NCBI GenBank assembly: GCA_946548065.1
Contig: CAMNPM010000001.1
Location: forward strand, 53,533-117,532
Length of the DNA stretch: 64,000 nt
DNA from: an uncultured Prevotella sp.
GTDB taxonomy: Bacteria > Bacteroidota > Bacteroidia > Bacteroidales > Bacteroidaceae
Direction of reading: 5' to 3'
Shown here: positions 8,959 to 18,851 of the stretch, piece after piece
How positions within the stretch are numbered: position 1 is the first letter of the stretch
Layout of the letters: each line of letters starts with the position of its first letter
Notes under the pieces: generated by a model
What the model was told of the DNA's origin: nothing
Databases searched by the model: none
The model's input: only the letters and a program-made list of their open reading frames with translations
Position numbers and translations under genes: made by a program

Positions 8959-10095
8959 ATGAAGAAATCAGTATTATGCGCTGTTCTGGTTTTGGCCTTG
9001 ACAGCATGTAGTGAGAAGAAATTCCAGATAGAAGGACAGATAACCAATGCCAAGGACTCCGTGCTCTACTTCGAGAACATGGGTTTGGCTGGTGTCGAGG
9101 TGTTGGACTCCGTACGTCTGGACGATGAGGGCAGCTTCAGCTTCAGTGGCGAAAAGCAGGATGCGCCAGAGTTCTACCGTTTGCGCATACACGACCAGAT
9201 TATCTCGCTCGCCATCGACTCTACGGAGACGGTGACGGTGCGCGGACAGTGGCCCCAGATGGCCAGGGAGTATGAGGTGAGCGGGTCGAAGGAATGTGAG
9301 ACCATCCGCGAGCTGGCACTCAAGCAGATGGACCTTCAGCAGCGCGCCATTAAGGTAAACCAGGATGAGGCACTGAGCGTCGATCAGGTGAACGACAGTA
9401 TTCTCAAGATGGTGCAGCAATATAAGGATGAGGTGAAACGACAATATATCTTTCCCAACCCTGGTCGTCCATCGGCTTACTTTGCCTTGTTCCAGACACT
9501 GGGAGGTATGCTGCTGTTCAATCCGCAGACGGATAAGGACGATGTCAAGGTGTTTGCGGCAGTTGCCACCAGCTGGGATACGTTCTGGCCAACGGCAGAG
9601 CGCGGCAAGAACCTCCACAACATCGCTATCGAGGGTATGAAGAATGTTCGCAGTGCGGCAGCCGACAGCTCGCGTACCATTGATGCTTCGAAGGTGCGCG
9701 AGGCGGGTCTTATAGACATTGCCCTGAGGGACAATCATGGTCAGATACGCCATCTGACGGGTCTGGAAGGAAAGGTGGTACTGCTCGACTTCCATGTCTT
9801 TGCTACGCCAGAATCGCCTGCACGTATACTGATGTTGCGCGAGCTGTATAACAAGTATCATGGACAGGGATTGGAGATTTATCAGGTCAGCCTGGACAGC
9901 GATGAGCATTTCTGGAAGCAGCAGACAGCTGCCCTGCCCTGGATCAACGTACTGGGCAGCGATGCCTCGTCTACGCTCACACTCTATAATGTGCAGCGTG
10001 TGCCTGAGTTCTTCCTGATAGACCGTGGCAATAATATCGTGGGTCGCTCGCAGACGATTAAGGATGTTGAGCAGGCAATTAAGAACCTGCTATAA
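8959..10095 (+). CDS. Lipoprotein with DUF4369-like and thioredoxin-like domains, lacking CxxC
   Basis: A 378-residue protein with a lipobox near LALTAC (Cys17), so likely envelope-anchored. Residues about 20-115 look like the DUF4369 beta-domain common in Bacteroidota TlpA-type proteins (FQIEGQITNAKDSVLYFENM). A helical linker follows, then a thioredoxin/AhpC-TSA-like domain from about residue 240 (GKVVLLDFHVFA, later VPEFFLIDRG). Where a redox CxxC normally follows the first strand, the sequence reads FATPESPAR with no cysteine. It keeps the fold but probably not disulfide chemistry. A strong terminator follows the stop. Confidence 0.8.
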   Translation: MKKSVLCAVLVLALTACSEKKFQIEGQITNAKDSVLYFENMGLAGVEVLDSVRLDDEGSFSFSGEKQDAPEFYRLRIHDQIISLAIDSTETVTVRGQWPQMAREYEVSGSKECETIRELALKQMDLQQRAIKVNQDEALSVDQVNDSILKMVQQYKDEVKRQYIFPNPGRPSAYFALFQTLGGMLLFNPQTDKDDVKVFAAVATSWDTFWPTAERGKNLHNIAIEGMKNVRSAAADSSRTIDASKVREAGLIDIALRDNHGQIRHLTGLEGKVVLLDFHVFATPESPARILMLRELYNKYHGQGLEIYQVSLDSDEHFWKQQTAALPWINVLGSDASSTLTLYNVQRVPEFFLIDRGNNIVGRSQTIKDVEQAIKNLL

Positions 10096-10115
10096 CATAT
10101 AGAAGAAAAAAATAG

Positions 10116-10141
10116 TGAGCCCACCATTTCGAGTGGGCTCA
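10116..10141. terminator. Bidirectional intrinsic terminator
   Basis: TGAGCCCAC (10116-10124) pairs perfectly with GTGGGCTCA (10133-10141), with an A-rich flank before and a T-rich flank after. It sits between the convergent thioredoxin-like and S41 genes and can serve both. Confidence 0.85.
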
Positions 10142-10178
10142 TTATTTATTATATAACAGCTGGTATGGCGGGCTTGTT

Positions 10179-11759
10179 TTATAACAGCTCCAGAGCCTTG
10201 AGCATCGTGGCGTTGGTCTCGTTGATGATGCTGTAGTATTCGTCCATGCTCCAGAGGTCGCGCGCGATGAGGGCTTTCAGCTGTAGGCGCAGCTGGGGGA
10301 GGGTCTGCTGTCGTTCCGCTTCGTCTTTGGGACGGATGTTTTGTTTCTCGCCTTCAGCAAAGATGTCGTCAATCAGTTGCTGGGGAATGTCGAAATGCTG
10401 GCGGAAGTCGTCAAAGTTGGGATATTGCTTGTGCAGCGACTTGCGGTATTGGTCGACATAGTGTAGGTTGGCGTTGATGACGATGCTCTTGGCAGCCAGC
10501 TCGCGATGGAATCGGGTATAGCGTGTGGTGTCGAGTGGGACGAACTCATCAGGCATGATACCTCCTCCGCCATATACCACGCGATGCTGTTTCAGGGTGT
10601 AATACTTCAGCGAGTCGACAAAGTGTACACTGTCTGCCGACATCAGCTCGCCACTCTTCAGCCTGTGGAGGATGTCCTCAGCATAGTCCTTTTGTTTCCC
10701 TTTCTCGTAAGGCTTCTGTATGCAACGGCCTGATGGGGTGTAGTAGTGGGATATGGTGAGTCGGATCATCGAGCCGTCGGGCAGGTCGATGGGGCGCTGT
10801 ACGAGTCCCTTGCCAAAGGTGCGGCGACCAACCACACGTCCGCGGTCCTGGTCTTGGATGGCCCCAGATACAATCTCGGCAGCAGAGGCAGTATAGCTGT
10901 CAACCAGTACGACGACTTTGCCTCTGGAGAAGAGTCCTCCGCCTTCTGCCCGATATTCTCGACGCTGAGCCTGTCGCCCCTCGGTATAGACGATGAGGTC
11001 GCCTCGCTCTAAGAACTCGTTGGCTATCTCGACAGCACTGTGCAGATAGCCTCCGCCATTCTCCTGCAGGTCGAGGACGAGCGACTTCATGCCCTTCCGT
11101 TTGAGCTCCTTCAGGCGTTCAGTGAACTCCTCGTGGGTGTTGGCTCCAAAACTGCCTATGCGGATGTATCCTATTCCTGGGCGCACCATATAGGCAGCAT
11201 CGATGGTATGGACGGGAATCTTGTCGCGCACAACGGTGAACTGTAGGGTGTCGGCAATGCCTCGGCGCACGATGTCCATGTGTACTTTTGTGCCTTTGGC
11301 TCCTCTGAGACGGCGCATAATTTCCTCCTTGGGCATGTTGACGCCTGCGATGATGGTGTCGTTCACCCTGACGATACGGTCGCCAGCCTGAATACCCACA
11401 CGCTCTGAGGGACCGTCGGTGACGGGCTGGATGACCAGCAGGGTGTCTTCTACCATATTGAACTGTACCCCGATGCCTTCGAAGTTGCCTTGCAGCGGCT
11501 CGTTGGCTTGTCTGGTCTCCTTGGCTGTCATGTAGCTGCTGTGGGGGTCAAGTTTTTCCAGCATGCCTCGGATGGCATCTTCTACCAGCTTCTCTTCGTC
11601 GACGCTGTCAACATAGAGGTTGGTGACTGCCATCTCGGCTATCTGCAGCTTCCGCAGGGGTGCGTCAGGCCCCAGGCGTAGCGTGGTCTGTGCTTGGATG
11701 CTGCAGAGGCTGAGCAGCAGCGAAGCAGCGATAAGGAGGGAGTGATAGTATTTAGGCAT
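10179..11759 (-). CDS. S41 family carboxy-terminal processing protease
   Basis: A 526-residue protein with a signal peptide (cleavage near IQAQ, residue 24). Order of domains: N-terminal helices, a PDZ domain at about 85-170, then the S41 core with the Ser/Lys dyad at Ser292 (SYTASAAE) and Lys317 (TFGKGLVQ), and a long helical tail. CtpA-type proteases process or degrade periplasmic proteins. The frame stays open much further upstream inside parE, but the ATG at 11757-11759 is preferred: it precedes the signal peptide and overlaps the parE stop by 8 bp, a translational-coupling arrangement. Confidence 0.93.
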   Translation of the reverse strand: MPKYYHSLLIAASLLLSLCSIQAQTTLRLGPDAPLRKLQIAEMAVTNLYVDSVDEEKLVEDAIRGMLEKLDPHSSYMTAKETRQANEPLQGNFEGIGVQFNMVEDTLLVIQPVTDGPSERVGIQAGDRIVRVNDTIIAGVNMPKEEIMRRLRGAKGTKVHMDIVRRGIADTLQFTVVRDKIPVHTIDAAYMVRPGIGYIRIGSFGANTHEEFTERLKELKRKGMKSLVLDLQENGGGYLHSAVEIANEFLERGDLIVYTEGRQAQRREYRAEGGGLFSRGKVVVLVDSYTASAAEIVSGAIQDQDRGRVVGRRTFGKGLVQRPIDLPDGSMIRLTISHYYTPSGRCIQKPYEKGKQKDYAEDILHRLKSGELMSADSVHFVDSLKYYTLKQHRVVYGGGGIMPDEFVPLDTTRYTRFHRELAAKSIVINANLHYVDQYRKSLHKQYPNFDDFRQHFDIPQQLIDDIFAEGEKQNIRPKDEAERQQTLPQLRLQLKALIARDLWSMDEYYSIINETNATMLKALELL

Positions 11760-13722
11760 AGTCTTCTTGTTCTTCTGGACGGTCTTCCTCGATGACGAGG
11801 TTGTCGATGATAAAGTTCTGGCGCTCCATCGTGTTCTTGCCCATGTAGTATTCCAGCAGCTTCTGCACTTGGTCGTTCTTATGCAGGGTGACCTGCTCAA
11901 GTCGGATGTCAGGGCCAATGAATCCGGCAAACTCTTCTGGGGATATCTCGCCCAGTCCCTTGAATCGTGTAATCTCTGGGTCTGGTCCCAGATCGTGGAT
12001 GGCCTGGAGGCGCTCTTCTTCGCTATAGCAGTAGCGGGTGACGAAGTCGCCCTTTTTTCCGTCGTCGCGCATCTCCTTCTTACGGATTTTCGTGCGACGG
12101 TTGCGGACACGGAACAGCGGTGTCTGCAGCACGTAGACATGGCCTTTCTTGATGAGCTCTGGGAAGAACTGCAGGAAGAAGGTGATGATGAGCAGTCGGA
12201 TGTGCATGCCGTCGACATCGGCATCGGTGGCTACTATTACCTTATTATATCTGAGGGTGTCGAGTCCTTCCTCAATGTCGAGGGCGGCTTGCAGGAGGTT
12301 GAACTCCTCGTTCTCGTAGACCACCTTCTTGGTGAGTCCGAACGAGTTGAGCGGTTTGCCCCTGAGTGAGAATACGGCCTGAGTGTTGACATCGCGGCTT
12401 TTGGTGATGGAGCCGCTGGCCGAGTCGCCTTCGGTGATGAAGATGCACGACTCCTCTTTGCGCTCGTTCTTAGAGTCGGAGAAGTGGATGCGGCAGTCGC
12501 GCAGCTTGCGGTTGTGCAGGTTGGCCTTCTTGGCTCGCTCGCGGGCCAGTTTGGTGACACCAGCCATCGCCTTGCGCTCGCGCTCGCTCTCCTTGATCTT
12601 GCCCTCGATGACTTCGGCTACGTTCTGGTGGATGTGCAGGTAGTTGTCTACCTGCTGCTTAATGAAGTCGCCTACATATTTATTGATAGTGTCGCCATCG
12701 GGGGCCATCAGGGTAGAGCCCAGCTTGATTTTGGTCTGGCTCTCGAAGACGGGTTCTTCGACATTGATGGCGATGGCGGCCACGATACCTGTGCGGATGT
12801 CGCCATACTCGTACTTGCCGAAGAATTCCTTGATGGTCTTGGCGATGTGCTCCTTGAAGGCACTCTGGTGTGTACCGCCTTGAGTGGTGTGCTGTCCGTT
12901 GACGAACGAGTAGTATTCCTCGCCGTATTGGTTGGCATGGGTGAAGGCCACCTCGATGTCGTCGCCCTTCAGGTGGATGATGGGGTAGAGTGGGTCATTG
13001 GTCATGCGGTCTTTCAGCAGGTCTTCCAGTCCGTGGCGCGAGAGGATGCGGCGGTTGTTGTACATGATGGCCAGCCCAGTATTCAGATAGGTATAGTTGC
13101 GCAGCATGTTCTCCACGATGTCGTCGTGGAAGGAGTAGTCCTTGAAGAGTGTGTTGTCTGGCTCGAAGTAGATGTATGTTCCGTTCTCATCCTGCGAGTC
13201 CTCTGTAGTGTCCGACTGCAGGATGCCTCGTTCGAAGACGGCTTTGCGCACTTTGCCGTCGCGATAGCTGGCCACTTCGAAATGTGTGCTGAGCGCATTG
13301 ACAGCCTTCACGCCCACGCCGTTCAGTCCTACCGACTTCTTGAAAGCCTTCGAGTCGTACTTGCCTCCGGTGTTCAGCACACTGACGGCCTCGATGAGCT
13401 TGCCCTGGGGGATGCCCCGTCCGTAGTCGCGCACGGAGACGGAGCCGCCTTTGGCTTCGCCTGCGGCTGTGGACTCTGGCTTGGTGATGTTGATTTCTAT
13501 CCTGTCGCCAGCGTTCATCTTGAACTCGTCTATCGAGTTGTCTATTACTTCTTTCAGCAGCACGTAGATACCGTCCTCGGGCAGCGAACCGTCGCCCAGT
13601 CGTCCGATATACATTCCTGGTCGGGTACGGACATGCTCCATGTCCGACAGGTGGCGGATGTTGTCGTCGGTATATTCTACTTGCTCTAGGTTTTGTCCGT
13701 TGATAGTATTGTCTTCGCTCAT
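11752..13722 (-). CDS. parE: DNA topoisomerase IV subunit B
   Basis: About 656 residues. The GHKL ATPase domain opens with [11 protein letters not shown] and contains EVIDNSIDE and the GRGIP loop. The TOPRIM domain has EGDSASGS and [10 protein letters not shown]. The sequence [19 protein letters not shown] is typical of Bacteroidota ParE rather than GyrB, whose equivalent is EGDSAGGS-like. The start is placed at 13722 because its ATG overlaps the upstream stop as ATGA; the frame continues six codons further upstream. The protein relaxes and decatenates DNA together with ParC, which is not in this window. Confidence 0.92.
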   Translation of the reverse strand: MSEDNTINGQNLEQVEYTDDNIRHLSDMEHVRTRPGMYIGRLGDGSLPEDGIYVLLKEVIDNSIDEFKMNAGDRIEINITKPESTAAGEAKGGSVSVRDYGRGIPQGKLIEAVSVLNTGGKYDSKAFKKSVGLNGVGVKAVNALSTHFEVASYRDGKVRKAVFERGILQSDTTEDSQDENGTYIYFEPDNTLFKDYSFHDDIVENMLRNYTYLNTGLAIMYNNRRILSRHGLEDLLKDRMTNDPLYPIIHLKGDDIEVAFTHANQYGEEYYSFVNGQHTTQGGTHQSAFKEHIAKTIKEFFGKYEYGDIRTGIVAAIAINVEEPVFESQTKIKLGSTLMAPDGDTINKYVGDFIKQQVDNYLHIHQNVAEVIEGKIKESERERKAMAGVTKLARERAKKANLHNRKLRDCRIHFSDSKNERKEESCIFITEGDSASGSITKSRDVNTQAVFSLRGKPLNSFGLTKKVVYENEEFNLLQAALDIEEGLDTLRYNKVIVATDADVDGMHIRLLIITFFLQFFPELIKKGHVYVLQTPLFRVRNRRTKIRKKEMRDDGKKGDFVTRYCYSEEERLQAIHDLGPDPEITRFKGLGEISPEEFAGFIGPDIRLEQVTLHKNDQVQKLLEYYMGKNTMERQNFIIDNLVIEEDRPEEQEDYA

Positions 13723-14873
13723 AGGTTCTTCTTGTAGCATCTTCTTCTCTTATGTTGTTCGTGCTCCAGATATTGCCACTGGCTCTGCACCTTCTCGTTG
13801 GTCTCCATCTCTACGTTGGTTTCGCCCCACTTGAAGCCGAACTTCTGGTAGCGCGGTATGAGGTCGTAGAACATCAGCGCGTTGACACCTTTCTGCTGGT
13901 ATTCAGGCAGCACGCCGATGAGCAGCAGGTCGAGGCACTCGGCCTGATGGAACTTCAGTGCGCGCAGGCAGTGCCACCATCCGAAGGGCCACAGGCGTCC
14001 GTTGTGGCACCGCTGCAGTGCCCGCGACATGGAGGTGATGCTGATGCCCACGCCGATGATGTCGTGCCCGGGGGTGTTCCAGTCTTCTATCAGGCATATC
14101 ATGTCCATGTCGAGCTTTGGGAAATACATGCGCAGGTATTCGTCAATCTGAACCTCGGTCATCTCGGAGAATCCGTAGATGTTCTGGTACGACTTGTTGA
14201 CCACCTCGAGCACCTTGCGCCCTATCTGGTCCTTTCCCATGATCTGGTTGCGCTTGGGGTGCATGGGGTGCAGGTTGTAGCGCTTCATCACCATCTGCGC
14301 CACCTTCTGGTATTTCTCGGGCATGCCGTCCTTGGGTACAATGAGTTTGTACTCCACGTAGTCGTTGTCCTTCTCCCATCCTCCCAGCTGCTCCATATGG
14401 CGGGGGTAGTAGGGGTAGTTGTAGATGCTCGACATGGTGCCCAGCTGGTCGAAGCCCTCGATGAGCATGCCTTCTGGATCCATATCGGTGAAGCCCAGCG
14501 GACCTACCATCTGGGTCATTCCTTTCGAGCGGCCCCAGGCCCCTACGGCCTCGAAGAGTGCCTTCGACACCTCCAGGTCGTCGATAAAGTCGACCCATGC
14601 GAAGCGTACGCTCTTGGTGTTCCACCGCTCGTTGGCCCTGTGGTTGATGATGCCTGCTATGCGACCTACCACCTTGTTGCCACGATAGGCCAGATAGTAT
14701 TCGGCCTCACAGAACTCAAAGGCTGCATTCTTGTCCTTGCGCAGCGTGTGCAGCTCGTCTTGATAGAGGTTGGGGGCATCGTATGGGTTGCCACGATATA
14801 AGTCGTAGTGGAACTGGATGAAAGCGTCCAGCTCTTTCCTATTGGTTACCTTCCTAATCTCTACTGATGGCAT
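13719..14873 (-). CDS. GNAT-like acetyltransferase family protein
   Basis: A 384-residue cytosolic protein of a widespread Bacteroidota family annotated as N-acetyltransferase-like. Visible features are an N-terminal half with [13 protein letters not shown] and [20 protein letters not shown], and a C-terminal GNAT-like stretch with [19 protein letters not shown], which resembles the acetyl-CoA-binding V-x-P-x-x-Q-x-x-G-x region. The acceptor is unknown. It is the first gene of an operon with parE (ATGA overlap) and the S41 protease. Confidence 0.75.
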   Translation of the reverse strand: MPSVEIRKVTNRKELDAFIQFHYDLYRGNPYDAPNLYQDELHTLRKDKNAAFEFCEAEYYLAYRGNKVVGRIAGIINHRANERWNTKSVRFAWVDFIDDLEVSKALFEAVGAWGRSKGMTQMVGPLGFTDMDPEGMLIEGFDQLGTMSSIYNYPYYPRHMEQLGGWEKDNDYVEYKLIVPKDGMPEKYQKVAQMVMKRYNLHPMHPKRNQIMGKDQIGRKVLEVVNKSYQNIYGFSEMTEVQIDEYLRMYFPKLDMDMICLIEDWNTPGHDIIGVGISITSMSRALQRCHNGRLWPFGWWHCLRALKFHQAECLDLLLIGVLPEYQQKGVNALMFYDLIPRYQKFGFKWGETNVEMETNEKVQSQWQYLEHEQHKRRRCYKKNL

Positions 14874-14928
14874 AGTATTTCGCTTCTAATCTCAACTGAT
14901 GGAATCGTTTCTTGCATAAATCGATGTG

Positions 14929-14936
14929 CAAAGTTA
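14929..14936 (-). promoter_or_regulatory. -7 box of the GNAT-parE-S41 operon
   Basis: TAACTTTG on the minus strand matches TAnnTTTG, 55 nt from the GNAT start codon. Confidence 0.55.
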
Positions 14937-14964
14937 GGGAAAAAGCTTGAAATGCCCAAAATCT

Positions 14965-16224
14965 TTAACTAATTTTACGGCAAATGAAGAGCCTGTGGTT
15001 TCCTTTTTGAACAGTTGTGGCGAAGATATAGATGTTGCCTCCGTCCTTGAGCTTCAGTTTCTGGCGCAGCTGTTCTGTGCTCATGGGGAAGTTGCGCACA
15101 CTGATGTTGGCCTGCCGGATGTTGGCAAGTGCCTGTTTCAGCTCCTTCTTGTTCATCGATGTTACAGCTTCAACCAGGAATCCTCGCCCAGGAAAGTCGG
15201 ATATCTTTTCAAGGGAGAGGAAGAGATGTGAGTTCTGTTCCATCTGTTGGATGGCATAGCGCGCTGCCAACTCGGCAAAGCAGCCAGCCTTCATCACCGA
15301 GGCATTGGGCTCATAGAGGTAGAGTGCGCGCTCAGCGGGGTCGTAGTCCGATAAAAATTCCCACCCTGGGAACAAAACATTCCCACCTTGGGAACAAAAC
15401 ATTCCCACGCTGGGAATAAATTCTGTGCGCTGTGCGTTGTTGACGCACACCAGGCGCAGAGGTTCCCCGCAGTGCTTGTCAATCACCAGCAGCAGCTCCT
15501 TGCACTCGTTGTCTACACTGACGATGTGTACCTCGCTGACGTGAACCCGTTGGGCGGGAGCGGCCTGCTGCAGGTCGCCGACAGCCTTGCACCAGTCGAG
15601 CATGGGCGAGAGCTTCAGCACGATGAAATGGGCTTTTTCTTGCAACTGAGGCATCAGTTCGAGCACGTTTGGTGTGCAGTCGGCAATGCCATAGGTGCGT
15701 CCTCCGTGGTCATCGCGGCGGGCTGGGTCGAGGAAGATGACGTCGGCGTGGCTGATGGTGGGAAGGAAGGTTGCTGTGGAGCAGCAACATACGGAACAGG
15801 TATGGCCCAGCACTTTGAAGTTATGCTCGGCCAGCAGGCAGAGTGCTTCGCTTTGTTCCACATAAGTCCGATGCCGGAAACCTTGCGACATCCAGTAGAA
15901 GTCTACGCCAAAGCCTCCAGTCAGGTCGACCAGCAGCTGACGCTCGCCCTCGCCACAGAGCCTTTCCACCACCTGCTGCTTATAGCGTGCTGTCTGTTCA
16001 GAGGAACACTGCTCCATGTTGAGGTGTGGTGGATAGACGATACCTTCCGTCTCAGCCCATGAAGGCAGCTTCTTGCGAGCTGTCTGCCGCCCTGCTATCT
16101 GCTCGAGCGCCAGCGTGAGGTCTACCTCGGGGTCTTTTGCTCCTTGCAGGGCCAGCTGTCTGATGTCGCCGTCCAGGTGCTGACGTATAAAGTTCTGGGT
16201 CTGTTGGTTCAGTATCTCCATCAT
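14965..16224 (-). CDS. Class I SAM-dependent methyltransferase, THUMP-like family
   Basis: A 419-residue protein. The SAM-binding motif I is LLVDLTGGFGVDFYWMSQ, with a motif IV-like VIFLDPARRD. The layout (N-terminal helices, Rossmann methyltransferase, then a C-terminal THUMP-like part) fits a Bacteroidota family of unknown substrate, possibly RNA. About residues 268-289 are encoded by three tandem 22-bp repeats, an apparent insertion into the C-terminal region. Two adjacent ATG codons (16222-16224 and 16219-16221) could start it. It is divergent from dapB. Confidence 0.8.
   Translation of the reverse strand: MMEILNQQTQNFIRQHLDGDIRQLALQGAKDPEVDLTLALEQIAGRQTARKKLPSWAETEGIVYPPHLNMEQCSSEQTARYKQQVVERLCGEGERQLLVDLTGGFGVDFYWMSQGFRHRTYVEQSEALCLLAEHNFKVLGHTCSVCCCSTATFLPTISHADVIFLDPARRDDHGGRTYGIADCTPNVLELMPQLQEKAHFIVLKLSPMLDWCKAVGDLQQAAPAQRVHVSEVHIVSVDNECKELLLVIDKHCGEPLRLVCVNNAQRTEFIPSVGMFCSQGGNVLFPGWEFLSDYDPAERALYLYEPNASVMKAGCFAELAARYAIQQMEQNSHLFLSLEKISDFPGRGFLVEAVTSMNKKELKQALANIRQANISVRNFPMSTEQLRQKLKLKDGGNIYIFATTVQKGNHRLFICRKIS
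15357..15422. repeat. Three tandem 22-bp palindrome-containing repeats inside a CDS
   Basis: Units are 15357-15378, 15379-15400 and 15401-15422. Each contains TTCCCAC, a variable centre and TGGGAA, followed by an AAAACA-type spacer. Three units total 66 bp, so the methyltransferase frame is kept while each unit is read in a different frame. Confidence 0.9.
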
Positions 16225-16255
16225 AAGTAGTGCATTGGTCCTGGTAGTTTCCTTG

Positions 16256-16263
16256 CAAAGATA
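16256..16263 (-). promoter_or_regulatory. -7 box of the methyltransferase promoter
   Basis: TATCTTTG on the minus strand, 31 nt from the start codon. Confidence 0.6.
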
Positions 16264-16350
16264 GGCAATTTTTAAGGTAAAACTACGTGGCAGTCATGCT
16301 TTTTTAACTAACTTTAGAGATAGAGAAAGGGATAAACGGAAAATATTTCG

Positions 16351-16358
16351 TAATTTTG
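16351..16358 (+). promoter_or_regulatory. -7 box of the dapB operon
   Basis: TAATTTTG matches TAnnTTTG and lies 24 nt before the dapB ATG. Confidence 0.6.
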
Positions 16359-16382
16359 CAGCCGTATTAATACGCAAACATT

Positions 16383-17099
16383 ATGAAAATAGCTTTAATC
16401 GGCTATGGCAAGATGGGCAAGATGATAGAGCAGATAGCCCTCAGCCGTGGCCATGAGATTGTGAGTATTATCGACATCGACAATCAGCAGGACTTCGACA
16501 GCGAGGCCTTCAAGAGTGCCGATGTAGCGATAGAGTTTACTGCCCCCCAGGCAGCATACGGCAACTACCTGAAGGCCTGGAAGGCAGGCGTGAAGGTGGT
16601 CTCTGGCTCAACGGGCTGGATGAAGGAACATGGCGACGACGTGAAGCGGGCCTGCACGGAGGAGGGCAAGACGCTCTTCTGGGCCTCGAACTTCTCTATC
16701 GGCATAGCCATCTTCTCAGCAGTCAACAAGTATCTGGCCAAGATTATGAACCAGTTCCCCCAGTATGACGTGGAGATGGAGGAGACCCACCATGTGCACA
16801 AGCTCGACCACCCCAGCGGTACAGCCATCACGCTTGCCGAGGGCATTCTGGAGAATCTGGAGCGCAAGGAGGCCTGGGCCGAGGACACTACCGACCCCAA
16901 ATTGTTGCGTATCGACCATATCCGCCGTGGAGAGGTGGCAGGCATTCATACCGTTCGCTACGACTCAGAGGCCGACATCATCACCATTACCCACGATGCC
17001 CATTCGCGCAAGGGCTTTGCACTTGGTGCCGTGCTGGCTGCAGAGTACACCAAAGACCATCAGGGCTTGCTGACCATTAGTAATATGTTTAACTTTTAA
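16383..17099 (+). CDS. dapB: 4-hydroxy-tetrahydrodipicolinate reductase
   Basis: A 238-residue enzyme of lysine and diaminopimelate biosynthesis that reduces HTPA with NAD(P)H. It starts with the Rossmann motif KIALIGYGKMGKM, then AIEFTAPQA, the SGSTGW segment, and the catalytic/substrate region ETHHVHKLDHPSGTA with its conserved His pair and Lys. The length is typical of the short Bacteroidota DapB. It leads a tight operon, with only 7 bp to lepB. Confidence 0.96.
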   Translation: MKIALIGYGKMGKMIEQIALSRGHEIVSIIDIDNQQDFDSEAFKSADVAIEFTAPQAAYGNYLKAWKAGVKVVSGSTGWMKEHGDDVKRACTEEGKTLFWASNFSIGIAIFSAVNKYLAKIMNQFPQYDVEMEETHHVHKLDHPSGTAITLAEGILENLERKEAWAEDTTDPKLLRIDHIRRGEVAGIHTVRYDSEADIITITHDAHSRKGFALGAVLAAEYTKDHQGLLTISNMFNF

Positions 17100-17106
17100 A
17101 TAAGAT

Positions 17107-18834
17107 ATGTTTAGAAGATTCTTTTCTTTTGAAGGTAGAATAGGAAGGTTAGAATATTTTCTATCGGCTTTAATCGTAGGATTACCATTAATCCCATTTA
17201 ATTATCTTTCTTCTTGGGAATCAGATACGCCAATCATTCCGATAATAGCATTTATTATTTATGTTATACTATCATGGTTTTTGCTCTCTCAAGGCGCAAA
17301 ACGTATGCACGACTTGGGATATAGCGGATGGTGGCAATTAATACCTTTTGCTCCAGCAATGATGATGATAATAGACGGAGAGCATAAAGAAAACGAATAC
17401 GGGCCGGCATTAAAAAGTAATACTATATCTAAATCAGAGCAGTGGACAAAGTTCATCTGCGTTCTAATTCTATACCTGCTGTTCCTTTATTGGGTGGAGT
17501 CCTGGTGGGGACTGCTCGTGATTCCTTTCATCTACGACATCTATATCACCAAGAAAATCAAGTGGCAGTGGTGGAAGGACTCTGAGGGACCTGTCAAGTG
17601 GGTCATGTCGTGGGTCGATGCTCTCGTGTTTGCCCTCGTGGCCGTATATTTCATCAACCTGTTCTTCTTCCAGAACTATGTCATCCCCTCCAGCTCGCTG
17701 GAGAAGAGCCTGCTCACGGGCGACTACCTCTTCGTCAGCAAAGTATCCTATGGCCCTCGCATTCCTGAGACGCCGCTCACCATGCCCCTCACGCAGCACA
17801 CCCTGCCCCTCTTCGAGTGCAAGTCGTATATCGAGTGGCCTCATTGGGACTACCGACGGGTGAAGGGACTGGGCAAGATACAGCTCAACGATATCGTGGT
17901 GTTCAACTATCCCGCTGGCGACACCATCTGCTCGGATCCGCGCTATCAGGCCTACGACTTCTATCAGATGTGCTATCAGATAGGCTATCAGATGTATCCG
18001 CAGCGGCCCAATCCTGATTCGCTCACCCAGGAGCAGCTGCCCCTCTACTTCAGCACCATCTATCAGGCCGGGCGTCAGACCATTGTGCAGAATCCCCAGG
18101 AGTACGGCATCATCGATACCCGTCCTACCGACCGTCGCGAGAACTACGTGAAGCGCTGTGTGGGGCTGCCTGGACAGACGTTGCAGATCAAGGACCGCAT
18201 CATCTATATCGACGGGAAGAAGAACAAGGAGCCAGAGTATGTGCAGTATACCTACCACGTGAAGCTGAAGCAGCGCCTCGACGATGATACGATGAAGGAG
18301 CTGGGCATCACGATGGAGGACCTTACCAGTCTCAACACCGCAGGCTATATGCCGCTGACCAACTACGCGGCAAAGGAGCTGACGGCTCGTGGCATTGCCG
18401 AAAGCGTCACCCTGAACACCGATGCCAGCCAGACGGACATCTATCCCCTGGACGGCAATCTGCACTGGACCCGCGACAACTACGGACCCATCTGGATTCC
18501 AAAGAAAGGCGAGAGCATCGACCTGACGCTTAAGAACCTCCCCGTCTATGCTCGTTGCATCCGAACTTATGAGGGCAACCAGCTGGAGGTGAAGGACGGC
18601 AAGATATTCATCAACGGCCAGGAGGCTACGAAGTACACCTTCCGTCTGGACTACTACTGGATGATGGGCGACAACCGCCACAACTCGCTCGACTCCCGCT
18701 ATTGGGGGTTTGTGCCTGAAGACCATATCGTGGGCAAGCCCATCTTCATCTGGTGGAGCTCCGACCCAGACCGTCATGGTTTCGCTGGCATCCGCTGGAA
18801 CCGCCTTTTCACCTTTGTCGATGACATCAAGTAG
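17107..18834 (+). CDS. lepB: Signal peptidase I with N-terminal DUF805 membrane domain
   Basis: 575 residues in two parts. Residues 1-105 are a DUF805-like membrane domain (FSFEGRIGRLEYF, AKRMHDLGYSGWW, ENEYGPAL). Residues from about 165 are type I signal peptidase: a TM segment, nucleophile Ser197 in VIPSSSLEKSLLTGD, general base Lys349 in ENYVKRCVGLPG, and box E GDNRHNSLDSRYWGFVP near the end. It cleaves Sec signal peptides at the outer face of the inner membrane. The first ~340 bp are clearly more AT-rich than the rest, so the DUF805 part may be a later addition. It lies 7 bp after dapB. Confidence 0.9.
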   Translation: MFRRFFSFEGRIGRLEYFLSALIVGLPLIPFNYLSSWESDTPIIPIIAFIIYVILSWFLLSQGAKRMHDLGYSGWWQLIPFAPAMMMIIDGEHKENEYGPALKSNTISKSEQWTKFICVLILYLLFLYWVESWWGLLVIPFIYDIYITKKIKWQWWKDSEGPVKWVMSWVDALVFALVAVYFINLFFFQNYVIPSSSLEKSLLTGDYLFVSKVSYGPRIPETPLTMPLTQHTLPLFECKSYIEWPHWDYRRVKGLGKIQLNDIVVFNYPAGDTICSDPRYQAYDFYQMCYQIGYQMYPQRPNPDSLTQEQLPLYFSTIYQAGRQTIVQNPQEYGIIDTRPTDRRENYVKRCVGLPGQTLQIKDRIIYIDGKKNKEPEYVQYTYHVKLKQRLDDDTMKELGITMEDLTSLNTAGYMPLTNYAAKELTARGIAESVTLNTDASQTDIYPLDGNLHWTRDNYGPIWIPKKGESIDLTLKNLPVYARCIRTYEGNQLEVKDGKIFINGQEATKYTFRLDYYWMMGDNRHNSLDSRYWGFVPEDHIVGKPIFIWWSSDPDRHGFAGIRWNRLFTFVDDIK

Positions 18835-18851
18835 ACTTGATTATTGAGAGA

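Noticed and set aside
10179..12224. Longer frame for the S41 protease reaching into parE
   Set aside because: The added 155 residues are Ser/Arg-rich shadow sequence of parE, and the signal peptide starts at the ATG at 11759.
12484..13689. 401-codon plus-strand frame opposite parE
   Set aside because: Val/Leu/Asp-rich shadow of the ParE codons, with no recognisable domain.
17470..18777. 435-codon minus-strand frame opposite lepB
   Set aside because: Shadow frame in the GC-rich part; the catalytic motifs are on the plus strand.
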